Origin: Parasponia andersonii | Taxonomy: Eukaryota > Streptophyta > Magnoliopsida > Rosales > Cannabaceae | Direction of reading: 5' to 3' | DNA length: 64,000 nt | Assembly (NCBI GenBank): GCA_002914805.1 | Contig: JXTB01000105.1 | Coordinates: 501,811 to 565,810, forward strand | Shown here: positions 1 through 13,300 of the stretch, piece by piece | How positions within the stretch are numbered: the stretch's first letter is position 1 | How the letters are laid out: the number at the start of each line of letters is the position of its first letter | Made by a program: the position numbers and the translations under genes | Notes under the pieces: model-generated | What the model was told of the DNA's origin: nothing | Databases searched by the model: none | What the model saw: the letters and a program-made list of their open reading frames with translations, nothing else

Positions 1-3000
1 TCAGGCTTCGCAAGTTGGTAAGCTGTTGGATGCTGGTTGGTAAATATGTCAGGTTTGGGCAACGTGACAAGTATAATTCTTGAAGAGTTTCAAGGTTTCC
101 AAGCCAGTCAGGCAACTGTGCCAAATTCTCGAAAAAATATATGGACATAAACTGGAGTGAGGGGAGATGTCGCAGGGCCTCCGGCAACTGTACCAACTTA
201 TTTGAAGGACGTGGCGCCTCCAAGTGATATTTTCCATCTTTCGTGGTCGTATGTGCCTCTGACATGCTCAAGCTTTTGAAGGAAGAAAAGTGGTGAAGAC
301 CATCAGGAAAAGCCTCTGCAGCCAACTCTGGGCAATCCGTAAGCACTAAGGATTGAAGGGCAGTGAGGTCTCTGAAACTTTCGGGCAAAGATTGTAACTT
401 GATACATTTTGTAATTGATAAATATCTGAGACAACTAGAGCCTTGGAATAGTTCTTCAGGTAAGCACTCAAGTTCATCACAACACTGAATGTGCAATGTC
501 TCCAATGCACTAAGCCTAGAGAACAGGTCAACCGGAAACTCCTTAAGCTTGGTTAATTGACAAATTTTCAGAAACTTGAGTCTGGTAAAATGAGTTTCCA
601 ACTTTACACGAGGAAAGGAAGTCATTTGATCATTGTAACTTATTGTGAGTGAAGTAAGACCGTAGAGGTTGGAGATTGATCTCAGTAAGACCTCACAGGA
701 TCCAGATACTCCTAACTCTTTGAGGGATGGAATGCTGTGTAAGGTCAATTTAGGGCAATTATGTATACACAACTTAGACAAACAGGGGAACACTTCACTT
801 CCTTCCCCCTTTGACAACCTCTCCAGATTTGGTAAATCCCTGATACTAAGAATCTTTAAGCCCATAAAACCTCCGGGTACCTCTCTGTGATGGGAAGATC
901 CATTGTCCAAAAACTGGATGAGATTCATTTTGCTTACATTTAGATCTGTTAAAGATAATAGTTTCCTCAAGGGTGGAAGTTCTGAACAATTTCTGCAATC
1001 GGAGAGATTGATGCAAACTAGATTTTCAGGCATTGCATTACTCGAAAGCCACTGCGGGAAACGTGTTCCTTCATAACAATGAATATCCAAGAGAGTTAAA
1101 TTTGGAGAGGGTTGAAGGGCATCAAGTATGTGCTCAGCATTTTCTGAAGACTCAGTCTCATTTTTATCCCAACACAAGTATAGACTTCTAAGATTATGTT
1201 TCCCTCCCAAATTTGCTTTCTCTGCTTCCAATGGGCTTTCTACTTTCTCAAGGTGTTTAATTTCTAAACGACCACCGAGGTTTAAGCCTTGCAATTCATC
1301 CAAGTGACATCCTTTTCTCTCATCCACAACAAAAAGGCTTAATGTCCTTAGACACGTTAGTTGGCCAAGGTTAGGCGGTATATGAGATAAGGAATAACAA
1401 CCTTCAAGTACAATATGACGAAGTCTTCTTAAGCGGCTCATTTGCTTGGGCAGTCTTTCAAGTTTATAACAATGTCTTAGGTTTAAGGTCTGCAAATTTT
1501 GCAAGCTGCAGATTGACCTGGGAAGGATTCTTATTCTGGAGGCTGAAAGGTTCAAATATCGTAGATGTGTCAAGGAACTCAAAGAAGAAATATAAGTAAA
1601 TGGAAGGTCTGATAGATCATAAGCTCGTAAAGATGGAAATTTCGAGTGAAAAGGAGGATTAATTGGTTTCATATACCCATATTTACCAGATATCAATGTT
1701 CGTAATGATTTAAAAGGGGCAATATTGGCCCCAATTCCAGTGTATACGTGGCGAACTCTAGTTGATAAAACGGGTGGGCTATCGTTGAAAACATCATAAG
1801 TACCACATTCGTCCTCCATAACCGATTGGGCGAGATCATGCACCAAATCATGCATCTTAAAACATCCAAGAGTATTAGACGCCTCTATTTCAATGTCAAC
1901 AAAAAGCGATCGCCAATATAATTCATTAAATATCTCATTACCAACTTCTTCAACTTCCAATTCTCCTTTCGAGGAAATAAATCCATTAGCCATCCAAAGA
2001 TGAATCAAGTCTTCCTTTGGAATGTAATGATCCTTGGGGAATATAGCACAAAAAGCAAAACACCGCCTCTGCTCTATTGGTAAGTGAAAGTAGCTCAATC
2101 TTAAGGCAGGTAGTATGGAACACTCATCTTGAGGTAAGTTCCAAAGTTCACTTTGCAGTACAGAAAGCCACTCATTTTCCTCTCTTTTAAAGCGTAATAA
2201 GCCTTTGCGGCTAAAGGAACTCCACCACATTTCCTAGTAATATCCTTCCCAATTCTCACAAGATTAGGTCGCTCTTCTTCTTCACTACCAAATGCCCGTT
2301 GCTTGAACAATGACCAACAATCATCTCCAGACAAACCAGATAATTGATGCATTGGGACAGTCCCTGTAATAGTTGCGACCTTTTTAAGACGAGTAGTGAC
2401 AATAGTACAAGAGCCATTTAATCCACAAACTAATACGTACTTCAACTTGTCCCATTGCTCTTGATCTTCATTCCATACATCGTCCAAGACAAGCAGGTAC
2501 TTCTTCCTTCTAAGCACGTCTTGAAGCCGTTTCTGTAAAGGATCCAACTCTAATGCTTCACAAGCGCTTCCAGTCGCCGACTCTAAAATTGCTTTTACCA
2601 ATCTCTTAACATCAAAATCATCCGAAACACAAACCCAAATCTTCAGCTCAAAGTGCTCGATAACCCTCTCATCATTGTACACCAACTGCGCAAGTGTTGT
2701 CTTTCCCATACCCCCTAAACCGACAATACAGTAAACTGAGATATCATTGGAGTTAAGTGCCTCATTTACAAGGAACCCAACAATTCTGTCCTTATCTTCT
2801 TCTCTTCCATAAACATGTGGTTGAGTAATAATGGAGCTAGTTTCGTATCTTTTTCTAACCTGGGTTTGTCTCTCCCCAACAAACTCCCTCAAGTGAAACT
2901 TGGTTCGTTCATTGGCAATTTGATCTAATGCATCCCCAACCTCTTTCATCTTCTTCGCAATCTTAACACGAAACAAAGCATTCATCGGATTTAAATGAGA

Positions 3001-3312
3001 TAAAGAAGATTTTACCTTTTGGTTCCATCCACGCTTTTGTCCTTGGTATTCTGTTCTCGAGGCCTCCAGTTCGCAGTCGTCTAAAATGTCATCTAGTTTA
3101 AAGGAAACGTCACTGAGCTTCTGCAGCCAATTCTTGATCGCTTGGTCTTTTAACTGCCTCACCTCGGCATCTTCGAGCACGGCTCGGATTGTTGAGAGAG
3201 TGCTTGAGAGTTTCTCCATCTCTTTGTTGACACCCCAGAACAGTCCGAATTGCTTTTGAATCAGCGAGTTCAAGTTCTCAAGCACAACTTTAACGAAAGC
3301 TGCTTCGGCCAT
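1..3312 (-). pseudogene. CC-NBS-LRR (CNL) disease-resistance gene, frameshifted, 3' end off the window
   Basis: This belongs to the cytoplasmic NLR immune receptor family (RGA/RPP13-like CNL), which senses pathogen effectors. The start is the ATG at 3310-3312, giving the usual MAEA N-terminus; an in-frame TTG upstream is not needed. Counting from that Met, the coiled-coil half has the LDDILDDCE motif near residue 74. The P-loop GLGGMGKTT is at 198-206, kinase-2 LLVLDDVW at 273-280, and the GLPL motif as CGGVPLAAK at 362-370. Reading breaks at about 2200: the frame after VPLAAK continues into 27 unrelated residues and stops at 2101. The family sequence resumes in another frame (LLRFKREENEW, then CFAFCAIFPKD, MHDLVHDLAQ and many leucine-rich repeats) and appears open to position 1, which is within the last LRRs. 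The motifs are intact, so inactivation looks recent. An unusual intron or a sequencing error is possible but less likely. Confidence 0.82.
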
Positions 3313-5790
3313 TTCTCGGCTACAAACTAGAATTTCCAACCCCAAAAAAATGTTATGTTTAGATCCGGATAGTTTGATGAGCTATAGTAGCAAAATTACT
3401 CTTGTTTGAAGACTGTGTGAGTCAGCAAAGTCAATGATACAAAGTCTAATACAAAAGCCACCTGAATCTTGTTGCTCTTTCTCTGGACTACACATCTTGA
3501 CATTATTTTATATTTTTTTTACTTTCTTTATGAACGTACCTCTCTTTTTCTCGTTGATATTATGTAAGAAATTTCAAGGAGAGTAGATGGAAGAAGACGT
3601 GAAAGAGCCTACTTGACAATTGACATGTGGTATTGTAGTATTAAATAAATTTCATTCAGAAAATTTAAAAAAAAAAAAAAAAAAACTCAAAGCAAGCGAC
3701 AAAAACAAATTGGCGATGGATGCACTTGGGAAGAGGAGGAAATGAGCACCCAGCCACCCACTTAACTTTTAAAATTCTCTTAACCCTTTTACTCTACAAT
3801 AAAATTTCGATACATTTTATTTAGTGACATTAAATAATGTAACAATAACAATATATATGTTAATTGACATTTGCTAAAAAAATGTTATTAATGTATAAGG
3901 ATATCTTGACATTTTGAAGGCATTTTTTAAAATTAAGTTTTGTAAAATTTTAAAACTATAACTAATATTTATCTTCCGTAGCATTTTTTTAGATGTCATT
4001 ATCATTTGATTTAATAGCATTTTAGAAATGCCACCGAAATTTGAATTTAGTAATATTTGAAAAAAAGTAAATAAATCTTTTATTTAGTGTTATTTTAAAA
4101 GTCATTTATTTATTTCCAAAATATTGATAATTTTTAGAAAGACGGCTCTATTGTTATGTATATTTTTTCTCTCTACTATCCAGTCTACCATTAAACAACA
4201 AAATCATATTTCTTAACATGCCGTTAAATACCCAATATAGCACTCATATAAAATTATGTCTTATACTGAAAAAACAAAATTTTGAATATCAAAGATTTTG
4301 ATTCTACTAATAATTTTGATTGTAATGAGGTAATTTTTTAAACTGTAATATTATTGATATTTAATTTTTTTTGAAGGAATATTCGTTTGCATTTATTTTG
4401 CGAAGCGATGAAGTTTATTTTTTCTTTAACTATATTCTTATATGCATTTCCTAATCGTTTTTCTTTTCAAGGACATAATACATATATTGCTTTCTTTTTT
4501 TTTTTTTTAGAATAATTTATATACAGCCTTTTCCCCTAATATAACGAATATACCGATTAAACCTGATCAATAAAAGTGTGTATTATATATTATCTGAAGT
4601 ATATATAAACTATTTCTTTTATTGTATTGCATTCTTTTAACTTAATTTTTTTTTAGTGCTCCTTATCTTTTAACTGGAAAACCGTTAGTGTTTTATATGA
4701 TGAATCCTAATCCTAGTGACTTCTCCTCTTTATTAATAAACAATGGAATAAATACAATAAAATAGAGAACAAGACAATAAAAATATTGGGTTCTTAAAAC
4801 TAATGGATAGTAACTATTACGATGATGTGAAAGAAAAACGTTTCAAAAATATTTACTAATGAATATTTTTATAGATAATGAAAATTTTAAAAGTGTGTAA
4901 AAAAGAAATTTAAAATTTTTAATATTTTTATAAGAGGTTTAATTAGACGGGTGGAGAGAGAAATAAAAAGAGTTGAATAGAACCATCTTTTTAAGAAATA
5001 GAATAAAATGAAAAGCATTATCAAACATAATTTTCTTTTCTTTTCCTTTCTTTTTTTTTTTTCGCTTCCTTTTCTTTTATGGAAGGAATTCCTTTTTGCA
5101 TACACCACTACATATGCCAGCTACTCCCTAATAAATATGGGTACATTCCACTCTTCTACTAGGGAGTACGAATATAAAGGAAAAAAACTTTGTAGGAAAA
5201 TATGAGAGATGCTTTAGAGTAACTTTGGAAGATTTTGATTATTATAAAAGGATTATGAAATGAAAGTTTTTAAAGTGAAACTATTTACTCATATATAGAA
5301 TTTTAGAAAAATATGCTCTCTTTTTTTTCTCAACTTTTCTCTCACTGTTATTTCCCTACTAAAATCTTTCCAAACAGGGCTTTTTTTTTTTTCTTTAGGT
5401 GAAAACATTGTGAGGGAAAAGTCAAATAAAAATAAAGAGGAAAATATTTTTCAAACATTTTATATAACTTTATTTTGAATTTTTTTCTTTTTTAATTAAT
5501 TTCTTAAAATTCTATATATTAAAAAATGACATCAAACCTAATTTTGCTTTCACTAAAAAATTTTTTGTCATTTTTTGTTTAAATCTAAAATATAGACTCG
5601 TTCGAAATTTTTTTTTCTTTTCTTCCATAAGATCCTCGTGCTAAAGAAGGTCTTACTAAACGTCTTTTTTTCTCATTAATAACATTTAAGAAGTCTCAAG
5701 GACGGTAAATGAGCATCTGTAATACGTGATATTGTGAGGTTAATTCTAAATTACCGAGGAACTATTACTATACTATGTTTTTGTTCTTTT
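3313..5790. other. AT-rich intergenic region upstream of the first CNL gene
   Basis: This should contain the promoter of the minus-strand CNL gene near its right-hand side of 3312. It has an A-run at about 3667-3684 and several T-rich runs, around 4493 and 5050. No open frame resembles a known protein, and I see no RNA gene. Confidence 0.6.
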
Positions 5791-6115
5791 GAACGAGAAA
5801 TTTGGAAAAATAAATCAGCATATTTACCACTCTCAGTACTAATTAATACCTGGTAACGCCTTAGTTATGTTCTTTTTTTCTTTTTCTTTTTTTGAAACTA
5901 AAAAGGAAATCAATAGTATCTTCGTACTTCTCCTAGTATCCGCCATGCTAGCTTTCCCTTTTTTGTTTTTTTTTGACCGAGAAATTTGGAAAAGTAAATC
6001 AGCATATTTATCACTCTCTGTACTAATTAATACCCTTTAACGCCTTAGGTATGTTCTTGTTTTGAAACTAAAAAGGGAATCAATAGTATTCATCAGGTTG
6101 GCTTTCCCTGTTGTG
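5791..6115. repeat. Imperfect tandem duplication, period about 184 bp
   Basis: The segment beginning GAACGAGAAATTTGG at 5791 returns as GACCGAGAAATTTGG at 5975. In both copies it is followed by the same order of blocks: AATCAGCATATTTA, a CTCTC tract, TACTAATTAATACC, AACGCCTTAG, GAAACTAAAAAGG and AATCAATAGTAT. The first copy carries an extra T-rich stretch. The copies differ by scattered substitutions, so the duplication is not recent. Confidence 0.8.
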
Positions 6116-6300
6116 GTGTATGGGTTCACAAGTGGAGCGAGTGGTACAAAGAGATCACTTCCACAGGGCCAACTCACCTCATTACGGGACAATGAGTGAT
6201 TAACAAGCTCACATGCATTCATGGAGACTTGAACTTTTGACCTCATAGAAGCAAAGATTCTAAAATAAGCACGATTGCCGCTATGCCATCACCAGTGGTG
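6110..6300 (-). mobile_element. tRNA-derived SINE-like sequence with A and B boxes
   Basis: On the minus strand, TGGCATAGCGG (6288 down to 6278) fits the Pol III A box. AGTTCAAGTCTCC (6235 down to 6223) fits the B box, 42 nt downstream, a spacing usual for tRNA-derived SINEs. The boundaries are not certain: the 5' end is taken near 6300 and the 3' end abuts the tandem duplication. No tRNA cloverleaf can be folded here, so it is not a tRNA gene. A single-locus reading cannot prove mobility. Confidence 0.4.
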
Positions 6301-6590
6301 ATAGCAGCAAAATGAAAATGTATTCTTTTTTTTTCCTCAAAATGTAATCAACTATAACGTATTTTAAATTACTTGGTAAATACTAATAGGATAACAAAAA
6401 TAAATTAGTGATGGATGCACTTGAGAAGTGACGGAAATGTGCCCCCACTTAATTTTGGATTTTTTAAAAAAAATTTTATGATAAATATGTACACAATAAA
6501 TAATATTTTAATAGTCCATAAAATACTATACAAAAATTTGTATCTTATACTTAATAATGAGTCTACTAATATTTCTACTTTAGGTACATT

Positions 6591-7946
6591 CTCTTCATGT
6601 ACTATGGTTTCATTTTTCTGACCATCTCTAACTCACACCAACAGAGAGAATGGCATTGAGTTAGGCCCAACGCCAAATCTGATCGTCATTCTAGAATTGT
6701 GGGTCCTTGTGAATAGTATTACGCTAATTTTGGTGTAATACTGTTCACAAGCACCATTTTTTTTTTCATAGTTTTTTTTTTAAATTTAGATTTTAATCAC
6801 GTAAGAATACTTTCACTTTTAACTTTTTTTGAAAAAATTAATCTATTTTTTGAACTTCTGCAAATTAACAACTTTATTTTTAGAATTTTGCAAATTAATA
6901 CTTTTATATATACGATTCTGCAACCTCATTTTTGAATTCTGCAAATTAATATTCTGATATTTATGATTTCTGTAAATTAATACCTTCAGTTTTTGTTTTC
7001 TTTATATATTTATACTATAAGCAAATTAAAAGAAGTAAATATCTTTCATTAACTTATTAAAAGTGTTTAGATATTAATATATTATCAGAAATTATTTTAT
7101 AACTATTTTTCTTTTGGTTAATTGCTGAAAAACTACGATTTTTTTTACCTCTCTTGTTGTTTGTTTTCATAATTAGCTACTTTTACATCTCGTTCCAATT
7201 TTTTACTTTTTTTTAAATGAAAAGTGAAATAAGCTAACTACAAATATTTTTTCAGAAATTTTATTATTATTAATAAGTTTTAATTAATTTGATGATAGCT
7301 ATTATCATATTTTTTATTATTAAAATCAACTAATTAGGCATTAAGGTTATAAATTTATAGGAATTTCAAATGTTAGGGCATTAATTTGCAAGAATTTTAA
7401 TTGTTAGGATATTAATTTGCAGAATTCAAAAGTGAGGGTATTATTTTGTAGAAATTCAAAAATTAGGATATTATTTTGCGAGAATTTAGAAGTGGGATAT
7501 TATTTTGTAAACATTCAAAAGTTAAGATTTTTTTTGGCAGAAAAGTTAACACTCATGGTATTTTAATATTATTATCCCTTTAATTTAACAATAAAAACCC
7601 CACAAATGAAAGTGTAGTTTTCTATTTTGACCCCAATTACATAGTTTTGGCCAAAACTAACAACTTTTTTGCTACCAAAAATAAAATTTTTCCTTCTCAT
7701 GCCCCATATCGTTGGGAGTAATACGTGAAAAAAATTTGTATGTGGACGTTATTGGTGAAATAAATAAATAATAGGGAACTAAAAAAGTTTATGTAAAAAT
7801 GAGATAAAAAGGAATATATAAAGAATATTCTCTTTTGGTGTTAGATATGGTGTAATAGATTAGAGATAAAGTTATGATTTGATATGAAAATTACGCTAAA
7901 ATAGAATCAAAGTTGCACCATTTTAGTATAAAGGGTTGGAGATGCC
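6591..7946. mobile_element. Foldback-like inverted element with tandem-repeat arms
   Basis: The left half contains about five copies of a ~31-bp unit with the core TGCAAATTAATA (6858, 6888, 6919, 6940, 6971). The right half contains the reverse complement of that unit, core TTAATTTGCA, repeated at 7381, 7412, 7441, 7471 and 7500. Inverted arms built from short tandem repeats are the hallmark of Foldback-type DNA elements. The 11-mer TTAGGTACATT occurs at 6580-6590 and again at 7947-7957, which would be a target duplication of Mutator size. The right terminus reads, in reverse complement, GGCATCTCCAACCC; the best left match, CATCTCTAAC, begins about 34 bp inside. Hence the boundaries are tentative. 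No transposase is visible. Confidence 0.45.
6706..6751. repeat. 17-bp inverted repeat (hairpin), one mismatch
   Basis: CTTGTGAATAGTATTAC at 6706-6722 pairs with GTAATACTGTTCACAAG at 6735-6751 with one mismatch and a 12-nt loop. It lies inside the foldback-like element. Confidence 0.75.
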
Positions 7947-10355
7947 TTAGGTACATTTTGTGCAGAAAGAAATCATTCATGATCCATGATGGTACTAACC
8001 TGCTCACAATTCTGCGTGTAAGTGTAGGGTAAGCAATGAAATATCCCTCTCTTCAAAGAGTAGAAATTGACAGCACATACATATCCTAAATGCAATGCCA
8101 AAATCCATTTAAAAACATAACTACTAAAGCCTACGTACCCTCCATAAACACAAACAATAAACCTCTAAGAATACCACTATCATGCCAAGTAGTCTTCCAG
8201 CCCTGCTTCTTCCTTGTTGTTGAACACTTTCACGTGGGCATTATTACTGAAGGCAACATTTTGATGCTCGTCGGTTCGTCCTGTAGCCACACTAGACCAC
8301 CATTTGAAGGCATAAAGCAGAGAACTCGATCTTAAATTAAGAAAAAAAGTTAAATCTCAACTAATATAGTTCTTAGTTCTTACCAAGTCTACAATGTGTA
8401 GAACAAATTTTAGTATTGCATACCAATTTTTCCAGTAGTATGGTGATTTCTGGGGCCAATTTGGCGGTTTGGTTTATTTGACAGTTTTGAGAAAATGTAT
8501 AACTGTAATTTTGAAAGATTTTGAGATTGAGTTGTATGGTGGGTTGGGCAGGCAGTGAAGGTTTGTAAATTTTTTGTGCACCCCTAATTTAAACTGAAAA
8601 AGAAGCACATGCCGTAGTACTCACTCTCCACTATGACCTTCACTCAACCAAATTGCCGGTTCGAACCCTACATTATGTTTGGTATGGGGGAGATTAAGTT
8701 TAAGCTAGAAGATGGGTAGTTAAATAGATATTATAAAAATAACACCTTGGGTATCACTAGGACAGGGGAACCTGGGAACCACAAGAACAGGGGAACCAAA
8801 CATCCAACATATCAATAGACAAACATGCACCTGAATGACTTGCGGCCAAGTATTTGATCAAGAATATTCCTCAAATGCACTGATTTATTTAGATATTTGT
8901 TCAAATATTCAACAAGCGAAGCAAAAATTTTCAGAATCAAAACAATAGAATAAATAATGGCTTTTTCAGTCATTTATAAGTCATAAATGATACATGTTTT
9001 TGGACATAATAAGCAGCACATAGGCTTTTAAAATTAAGTGAGGTCCTGCTCAATCTAGGGCCTCAAAACAAATACATATAATCAAGAATGATTTATTGTT
9101 CTTGACTGGTCAAATGAATATTTCTAACCAACAGAGATGAGTATCAACAATGGAAGCAACGAAACTTGTCTCACCAAGTAAAATTTTTGAACAACATCTT
9201 GAAAATGGTAACTGAAAATCAAACTTGGATTTCACCGCGGATAACTTGAGCCAAAGAAGATTTCACACTCAACTAGACTTGTTCTTTATGTTTTTACACT
9301 ATGGTTACGACACCCTTTTTTCTTCATTTCACCGAAGGAGCTGAAATTCAACACAGGAATGAGAAGCCAAACAGTGAACAGAATAACAGAAATACACTCA
9401 AGTTTCTCCTTGAATAATGTTTTTATTTGTCCTATATATATGTATAACCTCAGAGAAGCTTAACCAGAAAAAGTTTGAGCTCCTAAGAAACATACTATTT
9501 TGTTTATTGTATGATCAAATTGTTCATGTTCCTTATCAGTTGAGAAACTGACTAATTTTCTTTAACTTGGGAAGCACTAGAACAGAGGATCCCCGATTTC
9601 AACATTTTCTTGAACACAAACATGCACCAAAAGGCGATTTGCAGGAACGGGTTTGATTAAGAAGATTCCTCGAACATCCCAACTTAATTAAACATGTTTT
9701 AAACGTTCAGCGAGCAAAAGAAAAACCATATATTACATGAAGCGTAACGCTAAAATTAACCACAGAACAACAGATCTACTAATGGCTTTCTTAATCATCA
9801 TAGAGATAAGCAAATAAGTTCTCAAACTTAATTGAGGTCCTAAGAAAAATCCACGTTTAGATGATTCTTTTGATTATTAGATCTCTCCTACTGAATGAAT
9901 CCACTACTAGTTACTACTTGTCATGATTCCAAATTAATCAAATAAAATATACAAATTATATTGTTGTCGAATCTCAATTGCCTTTTTTTTTTTCCCCATC
10001 TACTCTGTTAAGGATATTTTCTCTAAAAACAGAAGGGCGAAATAATCAGAATGAATATGGAAATATTAGTTAGATTCCATACAACATGAATAGAGGAATT
10101 GCTTTTGACATAATAAACGTAAAACAGAAACAACAAGTTTAATACTGAAGAAAAGTACTGAAGAAAAGTAAACAAATCATGGGTAATTTACTTTGTGAGC
10201 ATAATGAGAATCGTAAGTGGCTCTTTTCTCGTAAGAAGTCATCATCAGAGTCAGGTAAGGTTCAAATTAAATTTTCATGTTAAAATGCAAAAGTTCATAG
10301 CAATTATTTATAGTTCACTAAGGACTAAAATAAAATAAGCCAAAGCAATAAACAT
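7947..10355. other. Intergenic region between the two CNL genes
   Basis: No recognisable gene. The right part should hold the 3' UTR of the second CNL, which ends at 10356. A sequence GGTTCGAACCC at 8658-8668 matches a Pol III B box but has no good partner. A diverged duplication (8815-9050 and 9605-9845) is listed separately. Confidence 0.6.
8815..9845. repeat. Diverged direct duplication of about 235 bp (copies 8815-9050 and 9605-9845)
   Basis: Both copies share, in order, ACAAACATGCACC, a TTTGAT(C/T)AAGAA block followed by ATTCCTC, a TTCA(A/G)C(A/G)AGC block, TAATGGCTTT, and (A/C)TTAA(G/T)TGAGGTCCT. The copies are about 790 bp apart and well diverged. They may be relics of duplicated 3' flanks of NLR genes. 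Confidence 0.5.
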
Positions 10356-13300
10356 TTACCTTGACGGTCCAATGTACACGTCTGGAATATGAGCTATCTT
10401 CTGCCAATCCTCTCCTGCTTCGTTTTCGAATCGCTTCTCCAATTTCGGGCACGACTCGATCTTCAGTTTCCGTAGGTTGGTGAGATTTTTTATGCTACTT
10501 GGTATATATGCCAAATCTGGGCAACCTTCGACACATAATTCTTTAAGAGTTGCAAGATTTCCAAGCCAATCAGGCAATGATGCAAGCCCCAAAAAATAAG
10601 ACACTCTCATAGACTCAAGCGAGGGGATGTGTTGCAAGGCTCCAGGCAAAGCGACCAACTTATGAACAGCATGCAAGGCATAAACCGAAGCATTCCGGCC
10701 TGACGCACCCATTTCTAACCCTAACATGGTCAAGTTTTTGAGAGAAATGAGGTTGTTAAGACCTGTTGGAAAGCCCTCCAGCTCCGAGCAATCAATAAGT
10801 TCGAGAGACTGAAGCATAGTAAGACCCCGAAAACTTTCAGGTAACAATTTCATCTTTCTACAACCCATTATTCTGATACGTTTAATGGGGGCAGAACCGC
10901 TGAATATTCCCTCTGGTAAGCACTTGAGCTCATTGCAAAAACTGATATCTAAAGCTTCCAGAGCACTGAGTCCAATCAGCATATCGGTGGGCAGCACTTC
11001 AAGGTTTGGGAGTCTATCAATTGTAAGTGACTGGAGACTAGTGAGATTTCGTAGCATGCATTCAGGAAAAGAAGTCATGTTAGCATTATCGGAGATGTGA
11101 AGCTGAGTAAGACCAGGGAGATTCGAAATGGAATTTAGTACCATCTCATTGCTTTCATACACTTGTAATTCTTTGATCGATCCTAGGACAGGTAAGGCCA
11201 ATTTTGGGCATTTATCCACATACAATCTGGACAAGCAGGGGAACATTTCCTTCCCATCCTGCATTGACAGTTCCATATTTGGTAGATCCTCGATATGAAG
11301 ACTTTTCAAGCACGGGAAAACTTGGCCAACTAAAGTCAATTTTTTGCAGTTTTTCGCATACAACGTGGACAAGCATGGGAACACTTCCTTCCCTTCCTGC
11401 CTTGAAAACCTCTCCAAATTTGGCAAATCTACAATATTTAGTCTTTCTAAACACCCCAAACCTCTCCTAAAGTCTCCGTCATGGGATTCATTGTCTATGT
11501 ACCGCACAGAGTTCATCCCAGATATACTGAGATCTCTTAGGGATGTTAGTTTCCAGAAGGGTGGGAGTTCTGAACAGTTTCTGCAATTTGATAGAGTGAT
11601 GTTAACAACATTTCCAAGGATTTCATTACTGAACCAATATGGAAAGTGGATACCTTTGTATTCTTCAATGCTCAAACTTGTCAAATTGGGTCAAGGAGCT
11701 AAGGCTTCAAGAACCAGTTCAACATTGTCTTGAGATTCATTTTCATTTCTATTCCAAGACAAGCACAATTCACTAAGATTGTTTTTCTCGGACAAATTGG
11801 CATATTCAGCTTCCACTGCACTTGCCACTTTCTCAAGGTTGGTAATGCGTAGAAAACCTCCAATGTCTAAGTGGCACAATTCATCCAAGTGACAACCTTT
11901 CCTCTTATGCACAATGAAAGTGGTCAAAGTCTTCAGGCATGTTAGTTGCCCAATATTTGGAGGTAGACGACGTAAATTTCCGCAATGTTGAATGTAAAGA
12001 TGGCGAAGAAATTTTGAGCAGCTCAGGTGTCTAGGAAGCTTACGAAGCTCATAACAATAACTCAGGTCCAAAGTCAACAAATGATGCAGCAAACAAATGG
12101 AATCAGGAAGGATTTCAACATCACTATGTGAAAGGTTCAAATAGCGTAAATGCTTTAAGTTACTTATCAAATATGATATGGATTTTGATGGATGTTGAAT
12201 AAGTGTAGCATCAAAAGCACGTAAAGAGCTAAACTTCATGTGAAAAAAACAATCGGTTGAATGATTTGTTAGTGCCATGAAAGTCCGCAAGTACTGAGCC
12301 TTTGGGATCTCGATAACTATATCACGAGATCCACCAAAACTACAGCATGTCAAATGTCTAACTTTTTTTGAAATGTTTATTGGGGGTGTATCTTCATCAA
12401 CCTCGACAATAAGACATTCATCCTCCATAATGGATTGAGCTAGATCATGAACTAAATCATGCATCTTAAAGTAAAAGACATTTGTATAACCTTTTCCCCC
12501 AACATCTTGGAAAAATGATCGCCAACATAACTCATTAAATATCTCACCACCAATATCTTCAATCTCAAGTCCTCTCTTAGAAGAAATTAGTCCATTAGCC
12601 ACCCAGAGATGAATTAACTTTTCCTTTTCAATAGCGTAATCCTTGGGAAATATAGCACAATACGCAAAACATCGTCTTTGCTCGACCGGAAGATGAAGGT
12701 AGCTTAGTCTTAAAGCAGGCAATATGGAACCATTGTCTTCTGGCAAATTCCAAAGTGCACTATGCATAACAGAAAGCCACTCATTCTCCTCATTTTTAAA
12801 GCACATTAAGCCTCCCAAAGGTTTGGCAGCTAGTGGGACTCCCTTACACTTCTTCACTATCTCCTTCCCTATCATTACAAGGTTAGGTCGTTCTTCTGTT
12901 TGGTTTCCGAACGCGCGTTGCTTGAATAACGACCAACAGTCATCTTCAGATAAACAGGACAACTGATGCATTGGGACCGTTCCCATAAAGGATGCAACCC
13001 TTTTGAGACGAGTAGTGACAACAATTGAAGCACCATATGATCCACAAGCCAATACATACTTCAACTTGTCCCATTGCTCCTGATCCTCGTTCCACACGTC
13101 ATCTAAAACAAGCAAAAACCTCTTCCCTTTAACCATGTCTCGAAGACATTTTTGCAAAGGATCCATCTCCAATGCTTCACAACTTCTTCCCGTTCCAGAT
13201 TCTATAATCGCTTTTATCAATCTAAGCACATCGAAATCCTCCGAAACGCAAACCCACATTTTAAGCTGGAAATGCTTATCAACCCTCTCATCATTGAAGA

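Noticed and set aside
8640-8670. tRNA or SINE suggested by GGTTCGAACCC
   Set aside because: Only a B-box-like palindrome is present; there is no acceptable A box at the right distance and no cloverleaf.
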